From NCBI RefSeq assembly GCF_030269605.1, contig NZ_BSTQ01000004.1, positions 62,001-126,000 on the forward strand: 64,000 bases of DNA. The letters run 5' to 3'. The DNA is from Lentzea sp. NBRC 105346. Its GTDB lineage: Bacteria; Actinomycetota; Actinomycetes; Mycobacteriales; Pseudonocardiaceae. The notes beneath the pieces were generated by a model. That model was not told where the DNA came from and made no database searches. It was given only the letters and a program-made list of their open reading frames with translations. Shown one piece after another: positions 29,216-36,915 of the stretch; position 1 is the stretch's first letter; each line of letters starts with the position of its first letter. The position numbers were made by a program, and so were the translations under genes.

Positions 29216-29605
29216 CTAGAAGCGGAAAACCACTCCCAGGGCTGCGTTCATCGAACAACGGTTGGGGTACTCAGCGCTGCTCCACGACACGGGCTTGCCC
29301 TGCCACCGGCCCCTGGCCGACGCCTTGACCGGCTGGAACTCCATCGTGCAGAACTGCAAGTCCGGATCACCGGGGAGCTTCGAGAAGTCACCACCGGCGG
29401 TGGTGAGATCGCGGCAAGCGGCCGCTGCGTTGGTGTGCTTGCCGCCGGGTGGGTCGCATTTCAGCTGCGTCGACTCGAGGGTGCCCAGCTGGGTCCCGCG
29501 GATCGAGAGCACGAGGCCGGTCTTGCCGTCGGCCTCGGCGGTGGGAGCGAGCGCCATCGGGGCGACCAGCAAGGCGCACGCCAAAAAGATTCGGGTTCTG
29601 GCCAT
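29216..29605 (-). CDS. Subtilisin inhibitor-like (SSI, I16) secreted protease inhibitor
   Basis: The protein has 129 residues with a signal peptide (MARTRIFLACALLVAPMALA, cleavage near AEA). Four cysteines, Cys50, Cys64, Cys86 and Cys117, match the two SSI disulfides, with the family pattern LKCDPPGGKHTNAAAAC and AGGDFSKL. The reactive loop is FCTMEFQPV, which would place Met88 at P1, as in the Streptomyces subtilisin inhibitor. It should inhibit serine proteases outside the cell. An in-frame GTG six bases upstream is an alternative start. Downstream of its stop lies the hairpin shared with the GH95-like gene. Confidence 0.9.
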   Translation of the reverse strand: MARTRIFLACALLVAPMALAPTAEADGKTGLVLSIRGTQLGTLESTQLKCDPPGGKHTNAAAACRDLTTAGGDFSKLPGDPDLQFCTMEFQPVKASARGRWQGKPVSWSSAEYPNRCSMNAALGVVFRF

Positions 29606-29669
29606 GCCCACACAGTGGACCGGCCAGAACCCGGATCTCCAATCAACTCAGGGGTAATACCGGATCGAG

Positions 29670-30524
29670 TTACCGTGCGAACACGACCGAGGCGACCTGG
29701 TTACCGACCGCTGCCATGCCCGCCGCGTTGGGATGGACGGGGAACGCGGGCGAGGTCGGGATGATGCCCTCGACCCACTTCTTCCACGGCGCCGCGCACA
29801 CGTCGCGGCCGAGGCTGATGTCGTACGGGTTGACGAACGTGGCGCCGGCGAGCCGCGCCTGCGTGCCCAGCATGCCGTTGAGCTGCTGCTGCAGTCCGTC
29901 GAGGTAAGGCACGTCGCCCTTCGAGATTGGCACGACGGGCCAGCAGCCGTGCGAGGGCGGCATGATCCGCAGGTAACCGACGACGACCACCAGTGCCTTG
30001 GGAGCGCGTTCCTTGATCCCGGCGAGTACGGCCGCCACCTTGGGCCCGGTGGCGGCGATCCGGGCCGCGATCTCGTCGCCGTACTGGCGCTTGCACGGGG
30101 AGCCGAGTGGGTCCAGGAGGCTGGCCGTGCCGCAGTTCAGAATGATGCCGTTGTACCCGATGTCGTTACCGCCGATGGACACCGTCACGAGGTCGGTGTC
30201 GGGCTTCAACGCGGACAGTTGGGCGACGGACTGACCGGGAAAGCCTTGCTGCGGCGCGAACATGTCGGACGTGTCGGCGCCGCCGCAGGAGATGTCGGTG
30301 AAGTTCGTGACCCCGAGCTTTCTGGCCAGGACGGACGGGTAGTTCTGAGTCGATTTGAAGCAGCTCAACGGATCGGTGCGCTGGAACGGGATGAAAGGCC
30401 CGGATACGAACGAATCACCGAGCGCGACGTAGTTGCGGTACCGGGGCGCCGCCTGGGCGGTGGGCACGACCAATGCGGCAATCAGTGCTGTGAGCAGGGA
30501 GACCACAGTGACTCGGCGCGTCAT
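29670..30524 (-). CDS. Secreted SGNH/GDSL-family esterase
   Basis: This is a 284-residue exported hydrolase. The signal peptide covers MTRRVTVVSLLTALIAALVV to about AQAA. The nucleophile is Ser38 in YVALGDSFVSG, block III is SIGGNDIGYN, and the catalytic His264 is in AFPVHPNAAG. Disulfide-forming cysteines (SCFKS, DISCGGA) are typical of the Streptomyces secreted SGNH lipase/esterase group. The ribosome binding site is GAGGTAG. The natural ester substrate is unknown. A second, related SGNH enzyme lies at 44.4 kb. Confidence 0.9.
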   Translation of the reverse strand: MTRRVTVVSLLTALIAALVVPTAQAAPRYRNYVALGDSFVSGPFIPFQRTDPLSCFKSTQNYPSVLARKLGVTNFTDISCGGADTSDMFAPQQGFPGQSVAQLSALKPDTDLVTVSIGGNDIGYNGIILNCGTASLLDPLGSPCKRQYGDEIAARIAATGPKVAAVLAGIKERAPKALVVVVGYLRIMPPSHGCWPVVPISKGDVPYLDGLQQQLNGMLGTQARLAGATFVNPYDISLGRDVCAAPWKKWVEGIIPTSPAFPVHPNAAGMAAVGNQVASVVFAR

Positions 30525-30618
30525 TGCTACCTCGTTACTCTGCAGTAGGTACGTCTGATCGAGAGTGGCCGCGTGGTCACTCTCTGTCAAGGCTTGACTG
30601 ATCCAGCACGATTGGGTG

Positions 30619-31884
30619 ATGACCGGTGTACGGAAAGTAGCCCTGGCTAGTGCGGCGGGAAACGCGATCGAGCTCTACGACTTCCTGCTGTACGGGACAG
30701 CTTCCGCGCTGGTCTTCGACAAGCTCTTCTTCCCGGCGTTCGACAGCCGCATCGGCGTGCTGCTGGCGTTCGCGACGTTCGGCGCGGGCTTCCTCGCCCG
30801 GCCGCTGGGCGGTGTCGTGATCGGGCACTTCGGCGACCGGCTGGGCCGGCGCGCGATGCTCGTGATCACGCTCTCCGCGACCGGCCTGGCGACCGCGTTG
30901 ATCGGCGTGCTGCCGACGTACGAACAGGCGGGCCTCGCGGCGCCGTTGTTGCTGGTGCTGCTGCGAGTCCTGCAGGGGTTCTTCATGGGCGGCGAGCAGG
31001 GCGGCGCGTCGCTGATGGCCGTCGAGCACGCCCCGCCGGGACAGGCCGGCTGGTACGGCAGCTGGATCTTCCTCGGCTCACCGCTGGGCATGATCCTGGC
31101 GAACCTGTCCGTGGTGTTCGCGACGAACGTGTCCGGGCCCGACTTCCTGGTGTGGGGCTGGCGGGTGCCGTTCCTGCTCAGCCTGGTGCTGGTGGCGATC
31201 GGGCTGTACGTCCGGCTGTCGGTGTCCGAGAGCCCGGTGTTCTCCGCGGACGACGCGGTTCGCCTGCCCATCGCCGACGTGCTGCGCAACTCGTGGCGCA
31301 CGGTGCTGCTCGGCGCCGGCGTCAACCTCGGGTTCAACATGTTCATCTTCGTGCTGTCGGCGTTCGCGCTCTCCTACGGGCGCAAGCAACTCGGCATTCC
31401 GCAGAGCACGCTGCTGTGGGCGGTCGTCATCGGCTGCGTGGGGCAGGCGATCGCGGTGCCGTTGTTCGCGCGGCTGTCGGACCGGATCGGCCGGCTGCCG
31501 GTCATGCTCGGCGGCGCGATCTTCATCGGTGTGTTCGCGTACCCGTTGTTTTGGTTGCTGGACGCCCGGCTGGTGCTCGTCGCGATGGTGCTCGGTCTCA
31601 TCGGCTCCGGCGCGTTGTTCGGGCCGATGCCGGCCTACTACGCGGAGCTCTTCCGCACCCGCGTGCGCTACAGCGGGGTGTCGCTGAGCTACCAGCTGGG
31701 CGCGGTCCTCGGTGGCGGGCTGTCGCCGTTCATCGCGACCGCGCTACTCGGCTACGGGACGTGGGCGATCTCGCTGTACCTCGTCGTGGGTGCGGTGGTG
31801 AGCGCGGTCTGCCTGGTCGTGATCGGGTCAGCGCACGAGGCGGAGCCGGCGCGCGGTGAGCCGTTGGCCCCAGTCGAGGCGTAG
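30619..31884 (+). CDS. MHS-family MFS transporter
   Basis: This is a 421-residue transporter. The N-terminus ASAAGNAIELYDFLLYGTAS and the loop GHFGDRLGRRAMLVITLSA are signatures of the metabolite:H+ symporter (MHS) group that includes shikimate, proline/betaine and citrate carriers. LQGFFMGGEQGGASLMAVEH is also diagnostic. The substrate is not clear. GTG 30616 is an alternative start. The last 20 codons (from GSAHEAEP) duplicate sequence at the 3' end of the next gene on the opposite strand, so the native C-terminus may have been altered. Confidence 0.88.
   Translation: MTGVRKVALASAAGNAIELYDFLLYGTASALVFDKLFFPAFDSRIGVLLAFATFGAGFLARPLGGVVIGHFGDRLGRRAMLVITLSATGLATALIGVLPTYEQAGLAAPLLLVLLRVLQGFFMGGEQGGASLMAVEHAPPGQAGWYGSWIFLGSPLGMILANLSVVFATNVSGPDFLVWGWRVPFLLSLVLVAIGLYVRLSVSESPVFSADDAVRLPIADVLRNSWRTVLLGAGVNLGFNMFIFVLSAFALSYGRKQLGIPQSTLLWAVVIGCVGQAIAVPLFARLSDRIGRLPVMLGGAIFIGVFAYPLFWLLDARLVLVAMVLGLIGSGALFGPMPAYYAELFRTRVRYSGVSLSYQLGAVLGGGLSPFIATALLGYGTWAISLYLVVGAVVSAVCLVVIGSAHEAEPARGEPLAPVEA
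31824..31884. repeat. Direct repeat, copy 1 (3' end of MHS transporter gene)
   Basis: This 61-base stretch begins CGGGTCAGCGCACGAGGCGG and ends GAGGCGTAG. It recurs at 31954-32026 in the same orientation with a 12-base difference and a few substitutions. Copy 1 supplies the last codons and stop of the transporter gene. Confidence 0.8.
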
Positions 31885-31953
31885 GAGCGGGCGTGGCGTT
31901 GAGGGGCATAGATGTCCTCGAACGTTACGTTCGCTGTGGTCCATCACGGTGTG

Positions 31954-32026
31954 CGGGTCAGCGCACGAGGCGGAGCCGGCGCCCGGCGAGGCCGACCGTG
32001 AGCCGCTGACCCCAGCCGAGGCGTAG
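31954..32026. repeat. Direct repeat, copy 2 (3' end of NAD kinase-like gene)
   Basis: This is the longer partner of the repeat at 31824-31884. Here it encodes, on the minus strand, the conserved C-terminus of the NAD kinase-like protein, so copy 2 is probably the original. Between the copies lies a short palindrome GAACGT-T-ACGTTC (31919-31931). Confidence 0.8.
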
Positions 32027-32803
32027 CGCGTCGCTCTCGATGCCGTCGCCGAACGCCACGAGGCCGTCGGACTCGACGTCGATGTCGAGCGGTTCGCCGA
32101 CTTCGCCCTCGGTCTGGGTGACGCCGGTACTCGGCGACGGCCACGCCTCGCGCACGAACCAGACGAGCCGTTGCTCGGTCGGTGTGGGCAGGGTGAGAGC
32201 GCTGTTGCGCTCCTGCCACACCGACCGGCACCAGCCCGTCGCGCCCGTGCCCGTGCCGATCAGCACGCCGCTGGACGCCTGGCGTTCGCCGCGGACGGTG
32301 TAGCGCGCGGTCTGATGGCTCGCATGACCGACGTAGATCTCGTTGAGCGCCAACAGGGTCTGGCCGTCGTCGGTCGACGCCTCGACCATCGTGCGTTCCT
32401 CGACCTCGCGGCTGTGCAGCAGCTCGGCGGCGTCCTGTGGCGAGTGCTTCGCGAGGACGCCCGGCGAGGGGTTGATGCCGATCACGGGCTGGCCGTCGAG
32501 GTACTTCGCGACGTTGGCGACCAGCCCGTCCTGTCCGACGATCACGACGACGTCCTCCGGCGCGAACAGGAACCGGCTCAGGTCGTCGCGTTCCACCACG
32601 CCGCGGCGCCAGTCCAGCGGGATGGCCGCCTCGACCGTCCGGCGGGCCTGGCGCACGTCGTGATCACGTTGCTCCACTTCCTCGAGGCTGCGGTCGCGCG
32701 ACCGCAGGAAGAACTCGACCTGTCCTCTGGTGCCGTGCCGCGCGAGCAGGTCCGTCAGCTCGGTGCGCCGGTGCACGAGCACGATCCGCGGGGCGAGCGT
32801 CAT
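31958..32803 (-). CDS. NAD kinase-like protein
   Basis: The protein has 281 residues. The first 80 contain a charged helical region ([20 protein letters not shown]). The NAD/diacylglycerol kinase-like fold follows: [19 protein letters not shown] where NAD kinases have GGDG, then [19 protein letters not shown], and [15 protein letters not shown] in place of the usual Ser/Thr-rich loop. The change of GGDG to GQDG leaves catalytic ability uncertain. The ATG overlaps the SPFH gene stop (ATGA), so the pair is coupled. The divergent NrtR-like gene supports a role in NAD(P) metabolism. Bacterial NAD kinases usually stand alone, so this one is probably accessory. Confidence 0.75.
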   Translation of the reverse strand: MTLAPRIVLVHRRTELTDLLARHGTRGQVEFFLRSRDRSLEEVEQRDHDVRQARRTVEAAIPLDWRRGVVERDDLSRFLFAPEDVVVIVGQDGLVANVAKYLDGQPVIGINPSPGVLAKHSPQDAAELLHSREVEERTMVEASTDDGQTLLALNEIYVGHASHQTARYTVRGERQASSGVLIGTGTGATGWCRSVWQERNSALTLPTPTEQRLVWFVREAWPSPSTGVTQTEGEVGEPLDIDVESDGLVAFGDGIESDALRLGWGQRLTVGLAGRRLRLVR

Positions 32804-33759
32804 TTCGTCAGCTTCGTGATCAGCGGGGCCAGGAGGTCCGGCGTGATGGTCAGGTTGTCGATGTCCGGCAGGTTCTTAGCGAACTCCTGCGCGGCCAGGC
32901 CGAGCAGGACCTTCTCCGGCAGGTCGCGGTAGGCGTTCAGGCGCGCGGCCTCACCGGCGGCCTCGGCCTCGGCGAGCTTGCGGATACCCTCGGCCTTGGC
33001 GTCGTCGGCGATGCGGCTCGCGTTCGCGTTGTCCTGCGCCTGCTTCAACGCGTTCGCGCCGCGCTGCACGACCAGTTGCTCCTCGCGGCGGGCCAGCTCG
33101 ATCTGGTTCTGCAGCTCGTTCTCGCTGATCGCGCGTTCCCGCTCGACGGCGAGCGCGCGGCGTTCGTACGTCGCCCGGTCCGCCTCCTGCTGGACCTTCT
33201 CGCGCACGGTCGTCCGCAGCGCCTTCTCCATGTCCGAGTCCGGCCGGATCGCGACGACGCGGACGTCGATCACCTGCAGCCCGGTCTGCTCGAACCGCGG
33301 GTCGGCGCCCAGGTTGCCGGTGACGTTCGTGCGGACCGCTTCGACGCCCTCGGTGAGCGCGGTCTCGAGGGTCGCCTGGGCGAGCGTGCGCAGGGCGTGT
33401 TGTTGCGTGCTCTCGGTCAGCAGACCGGCGACCTGGTTCAACGGGTCACCGCGCCACGAGCCGCCATCCGGGTCGATCGAGAAGTCGATGCGCGCGGCGG
33501 CCGTCTCCGGGTCGGTGAACCGGTACGTGACGGTCAGCTGGACCGTGACGTCCTGGAAGTCCCTGGTGCGCGCGTGGAAGAGCATCGGCAGCTCGCGGTC
33601 GTCGACCGGGATCTCGCTGAGCACGGCGGTCCGGGGTCTGAACCAGAAGCTGAGTCCGGTCCCGGCGTGCACGACCTTGCCGTTGCGGACGTGTCGCACG
33701 TGGACCGTCGGGGCGCCGCGCAGGTGCCGGAGTCCGGGGTAACCGCTGATGTCGGCCAT
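32800..33759 (-). CDS. SPFH/band-7 domain protein
   Basis: The protein has 319 residues. An SPFH/band-7 domain occupies about residues 20-190 ([53 protein letters not shown] segment [19 protein letters not shown]). A long coiled coil (about 190-280: [20 protein letters not shown] and [10 protein letters not shown]) follows. There is no transmembrane segment at the N-terminus, so it is a soluble or peripheral member. The ribosome binding site AGGAGAGAG lies beside a perfect palindrome shared with the divergent NUDIX gene. Band-7 proteins oligomerise as membrane scaffolds; here the partner seems to be the NAD kinase-like protein. Confidence 0.88.
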   Translation of the reverse strand: MADISGYPGLRHLRGAPTVHVRHVRNGKVVHAGTGLSFWFRPRTAVLSEIPVDDRELPMLFHARTRDFQDVTVQLTVTYRFTDPETAAARIDFSIDPDGGSWRGDPLNQVAGLLTESTQQHALRTLAQATLETALTEGVEAVRTNVTGNLGADPRFEQTGLQVIDVRVVAIRPDSDMEKALRTTVREKVQQEADRATYERRALAVERERAISENELQNQIELARREEQLVVQRGANALKQAQDNANASRIADDAKAEGIRKLAEAEAAGEAARLNAYRDLPEKVLLGLAAQEFAKNLPDIDNLTITPDLLAPLITKLTK

Positions 33760-33769
33760 CGCTCTCTCC

Positions 33770-33790
33770 TTATCGTCAACTTGACGATAA
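33770..33790. promoter_or_regulatory. Perfect 21-bp palindrome, probable NrtR-type operator
   Basis: TTATCGTCAA and TTGACGATAA flank a central C, giving perfect dyad symmetry. The site lies in the 38-base gap between the divergent SPFH and NUDIX-regulator genes, against the SPFH ribosome binding site. A TACGAT -10-like hexamer (33794-33799) lies 7 bases before GTG 33807, so the NUDIX transcript may be leaderless. Confidence 0.7.
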
Positions 33791-33797
33791 CACTACG

Positions 33798-34484
33798 ATG
33801 GGTCCCGTGTACCAGCCAAGTGACTTTCCTCCCTTCGCGGTAACGGTCGACCTCGTCGTGCTGACCATCCGCGACGATCGGCTGTGCGCGCTGCTGGTGC
33901 GGCGTGGTTCGGCGCCCTACAAGGGAAAATGGGCGCTGCCGGGCGGGTTCGTACACGTGGACGAGTCGCTGGACGCCGCCGCGGCACGCGAGCTGGCCGA
34001 GGAGACCGGCGTCTCACGAGTCCACTTGGAACAGTTGGGCAGCTACGGCGACCCGCGCCGAGACCCGCGCATGCGCGTGGTCAGCGTGGCGTACCTGGCC
34101 CTGGCGCCGGACCTGCCGACCCCGGTGGCGGGCACGGACGCGGCCGACGCGCGCTGGTCACCCGTGGACGATCCCGGCAGGCTGGCGTTCGATCACGCCC
34201 AGATCCTCGCGGACGGCGTGGAACGCGCACGGGCGAAACTGGAGTACTCACCGCTGGGCACGGCGTTCTGTTCCGAAGAGTTCACGGTCGCGGAGCTGCG
34301 GCGCGTGTACGAGATCGTGTGGGGCACGCCGCTCGACGCGCGGAACTTCCACCGCAAGGTCACCGGCGTCACCGGCCTCCTGGAACCGACGGGTGGCACG
34401 ACGACGCGTGACGGCGGCCGTCCCGCGCAGCTCTACCGCCGCGGCCCGGCCGTCGCGCTCCACCCGCCCCTGGTCAGGTCGTGA
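33798..34484 (+). CDS. NrtR-like NUDIX-domain transcriptional regulator
   Basis: The protein has about 228 residues: an N-terminal NUDIX domain followed by a winged-helix C-terminus (about 150-228: FTVAELRRVYEIVWGTPLDA, RNFHRKVTGVTGLLEPTG), the NrtR arrangement. The NUDIX box GFVHVDESLDAAAARELAEE plus TGV fits Gx5Ex7REUxEExGU exactly, so hydrolase activity may be retained. NrtR proteins repress NAD biosynthesis or salvage genes and respond to ADP-ribose. Here the only linked targets are the SPFH and NAD kinase-like genes, with a perfect palindrome between. GTG 33807 (MYQPSDFPPF) is an alternative, possibly leaderless, start. Confidence 0.88.
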   Translation: MGPVYQPSDFPPFAVTVDLVVLTIRDDRLCALLVRRGSAPYKGKWALPGGFVHVDESLDAAAARELAEETGVSRVHLEQLGSYGDPRRDPRMRVVSVAYLALAPDLPTPVAGTDAADARWSPVDDPGRLAFDHAQILADGVERARAKLEYSPLGTAFCSEEFTVAELRRVYEIVWGTPLDARNFHRKVTGVTGLLEPTGGTTTRDGGRPAQLYRRGPAVALHPPLVRS

Positions 34485-34523
34485 GTGGTTTCCGTCGCCA
34501 TGGCGACGGAAACCACTCACGAC
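34478..34523. terminator. Perfect 46-bp palindrome between convergent genes
   Basis: Bases 34478-34500 (beginning GTCGTGAGTGGTTTCCGTCG) are followed directly by their exact complement at 34501-34523, with no loop. The palindrome includes the NUDIX-regulator stop codon and ends six bases before the stop of the convergent oxidoreductase gene. A bidirectional terminator is likely. Confidence 0.7.
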
Positions 34524-34529
34524 CGCTGG

Positions 34530-35531
34530 TCAGAGGGGGACGACTTGGCCGTTTGCGGCCGACTGCCGGGCCGCCTCGATGACCTCGAGCCCCGTGACCG
34601 CGTCCTGCGGCGGCACGGGCGCCTCGCCCGCGGCGATCGCCGCGTAGAAGTCCTGGTAGGCGCCCGGCTCGGTTTCGATCGGCTCGCCGCCGAGCGTGCC
34701 CCACGCGTCTTTCTGCTCCGCACCCCAGCCGGGCCCACCGGGCGTGACGCCGGCCTTGAGGAGCTCCTCCTGCGGGTCCATGCCGTACTTCACGTACGCG
34801 GCCTGGTCGCCGAGCACGCGGAAGCGCGGGCCGAGGTCCGCGACCAGCGCGCCCATCCACAGGTGCGAGCGCACCCCGTTCTCATGCGTGAGCGCGACGA
34901 ACGCGTCGTCGTCGGCCTTGGCGTTTTTGCGCAGTGTTCTGATTTCGGCGTAGACGCTCTCGGGCCGTCCGAAGAGCGCGACCGCCTGGTCGATCAGGTG
35001 CGTGCCGAGGTCGAACAGGATGCTGCCCAGGTCCGCCGGGTCGCCCGACTCCTTCCAGCTGTCCTTGACCTCCGGGCGCCACCGTTCGAACCGCGACTCG
35101 AACCGGTGGACGGTGCCGAGCTTGTTCAGGTGTTTCTGGACCGTCCGGAAGTCGCCGTCCCAGCGGCGGTTGTGGAACGGCGCCAGCAGCAGGCCCTTCT
35201 GTGCGGCGAGGCTAGCCAGCGCCCGCGCTTCGCCGGCGGAGCCCGCGAACGGCTTGTCCACCACGACTTTCCGGCCGTGCTCCAGCGCGGCGCGGGCGTG
35301 TGATGCGTGCAGCCGGTTCGGCGTTGTCACGACGACCAGCTCGTAGTCGTCCCGCCAGACCTCGTCGAGGTCGTTCAGGATCTTGGTGTCGGGGTAGCGC
35401 TCGTTGACTTCGGCCTGGCGCTGCGGGTTGGCCGTGACCACCGCGGACAGCTCCAGGCCGGGCGTCGTCGCGATGAACGGGGCGTGGAAGGCCGAGCCGC
35501 CTAGGCCGTAGCCGACTAGAGCTGTGCGCAT
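34530..35531 (-). CDS. Gfo/Idh/MocA-family oxidoreductase
   Basis: The enzyme has 333 residues. The N-terminal Rossmann fold starts MRTALVGYGLGGSAFHAPFI, with the next loop containing VVTANPQRQAEVNERYPDTK. The family EKP-like motif is present as VVVDKPFAGSAGEARAL, with the Lys expected to aid catalysis. The C-terminal alpha/beta domain begins near LLLAPFHNRRWDGDFRTVQK. It should oxidise or reduce a sugar or polyol with NAD(P); the substrate is unknown. The ATG at 35531 is the natural start despite a longer open frame. It is convergent with the NUDIX regulator gene. Confidence 0.92.
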   Translation of the reverse strand: MRTALVGYGLGGSAFHAPFIATTPGLELSAVVTANPQRQAEVNERYPDTKILNDLDEVWRDDYELVVVTTPNRLHASHARAALEHGRKVVVDKPFAGSAGEARALASLAAQKGLLLAPFHNRRWDGDFRTVQKHLNKLGTVHRFESRFERWRPEVKDSWKESGDPADLGSILFDLGTHLIDQAVALFGRPESVYAEIRTLRKNAKADDDAFVALTHENGVRSHLWMGALVADLGPRFRVLGDQAAYVKYGMDPQEELLKAGVTPGGPGWGAEQKDAWGTLGGEPIETEPGAYQDFYAAIAAGEAPVPPQDAVTGLEVIEAARQSAANGQVVPL

Positions 35532-35541
35532 ATCGATCACA

Positions 35542-36048
35542 CTACGGCTGGTCGTCCAAGGAGTCAGTGATCCAGGGCGCAACCGGGAGGTCTCTCGTTT
35601 CACACTCGATGGCCAGTTTGAGGGTCCATCTGAGTGCTTGGAGTACGACCGTGGCCAGCTCCTGCGGGGCTCCGTTGGCCAGCGCGATCTCGATCTGCTC
35701 GCTGGCCGCCTCCTGGTCGCCGTGGACCTCGGCCAGGAGGGCTCGGATGGCTGTTCTCACCGGCGGGTCGGCGTCGTCGATCTGGACCTCGCGGCCGTCC
35801 TCGTCGAAGACCTGCATCTTCACCGGGGTGGCGCCGCCGCTGCCTAAGGAGCCGACCATGGAGCTGCACTCCGCGAAGAGGAGCAGGACCAGCTCGCGGA
35901 TCTCCTCGTTGCCCTCCGGGGAGCCGCTCAGGTAGCCCGTGACCAGGTCGACCGCGACCGCGTCCTCGCCGGCCTTGGCGGCGGCCAAGGCCTCTCCGGC
36001 CACGGCCGTCAGCCTTGACCAGCGGTCTGGATCTTGCTGCGGTCGCAT
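35542..36048 (-). CDS. Unknown conserved-looking protein
   Basis: This encodes 168 residues, acidic and helical, with no family recognised. It includes AVAGEALAAAKAGEDAVAVD, VLLLFAECSSMVGSLGSGG and VLQALRWTLKLAIECETRDL. No signal peptide or membrane segment is evident. It is 10 bases upstream of the Gfo/Idh/MocA gene on the same strand, so the two could be co-transcribed. The codon periodicity and clean ATG start support real coding. Confidence 0.6.
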   Translation of the reverse strand: MRPQQDPDRWSRLTAVAGEALAAAKAGEDAVAVDLVTGYLSGSPEGNEEIRELVLLLFAECSSMVGSLGSGGATPVKMQVFDEDGREVQIDDADPPVRTAIRALLAEVHGDQEAASEQIEIALANGAPQELATVVLQALRWTLKLAIECETRDLPVAPWITDSLDDQP

Positions 36049-36915
36049 CGCCTCGTCTTTCGGGTGGGCGGGTCTGTGGTCTCGGGTGTCCAGTACTGCC
36101 TACCGCTTGTGCTTCCGGTGCCGCAATGCCCCATCTTGATCAGGCCTGGTGGTTCGGCGCGAGTCGTACGTTCGCGGCCTCTGTGTCGTACGTTCCCGGC
36201 CTGCGGGGTGGACGGTTCCGCCGCACTCCGTTCCCGTTGCCCGTCTCCGCTCTCGTCGCCGGTCTCCGCCCCGGCGAACCGCTTCTGTCGCTGCTCCCGA
36301 TCTTGTCGGTGTGGCGTGCTTGGATATTTGCAAGGGGTGCTTCTTGCGGGGGGACCCCTGGCTGGCCGTTGTCCGGCCTCCGCCTTTCGCTTCCCGCCTC
36401 TGGCTGCGCCCCTCCCGCCGCGCCCCTCGGCCCCGCCTGCCGGTTTCGTGCGTGGTCGCCTTTCCTTGGCTGCCGGTTGTGTTGGCGCGGCGGCTTTCGT
36501 GGGTGGTCCGGTTTGTGTTGACGCGCTGACTTTCCTTGGCTGCCGGTTGTGTGCGTGGTCGCCTTTACTGCTCGGGGCTCCGCCCCGGACCCCGGCTCAG
36601 CTCAAAGAGGGGCCCAGCCCTGGGTTGCGTTTCGTAGTGGGTCGCTTTGGTGGCGTGCCCCTCCCGTCGCATCGCACCTGAGGCAGCCGCATCCGAGACC
36701 CCAGGTCAAGCGAAAAGCGTGCTTGACCTGGGGTCTCGGATGCGGCAGGGCTTCGCCTGCGATGCGACGGGAGGGGCCCACCACCTGGTGGTTGTGTGCG
36801 CTGGCGCGCGGGCTGGTGGTCACGGGGCTCGCGCTTCGCGCTTCGTGTCGTACTGGGGTATGTCACTCCGTGGTTCCATGTGCGTTGCGTTGTACCGGCC
36901 TAGCATCTTGGCGTG
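36049..36915. repeat. Gene-free stretch with dispersed palindromic element, copy B (core 36571-36800)
   Basis: No convincing gene is seen here, although several frames stay open because of GC content. A 23-base unit (CTTTCCTTGGCTGCCGGTTG...) is repeated 70 bases apart (about 36460 and 36530). From 36571 the sequence matches copy A at 9480-9640: CTCCGCCCCGGACCCCGG, then GGTCGCTTTGGTGGCG, then arms GCCCCTCCCGTCGCATCGCA (36657-36676) with complement at 36758-36777. The loop of this hairpin holds a second perfect palindrome with 25-bp arms (36687-36711 and 36721-36745), absent from copy A. Confidence 0.8.

Noticed and set aside
36034..36681. Plus-strand frames between 36.0 and 36.9 kb
   Set aside because: Products are Arg/Ser/Pro/Cys-rich without motif, and they cross the palindromic repeats.
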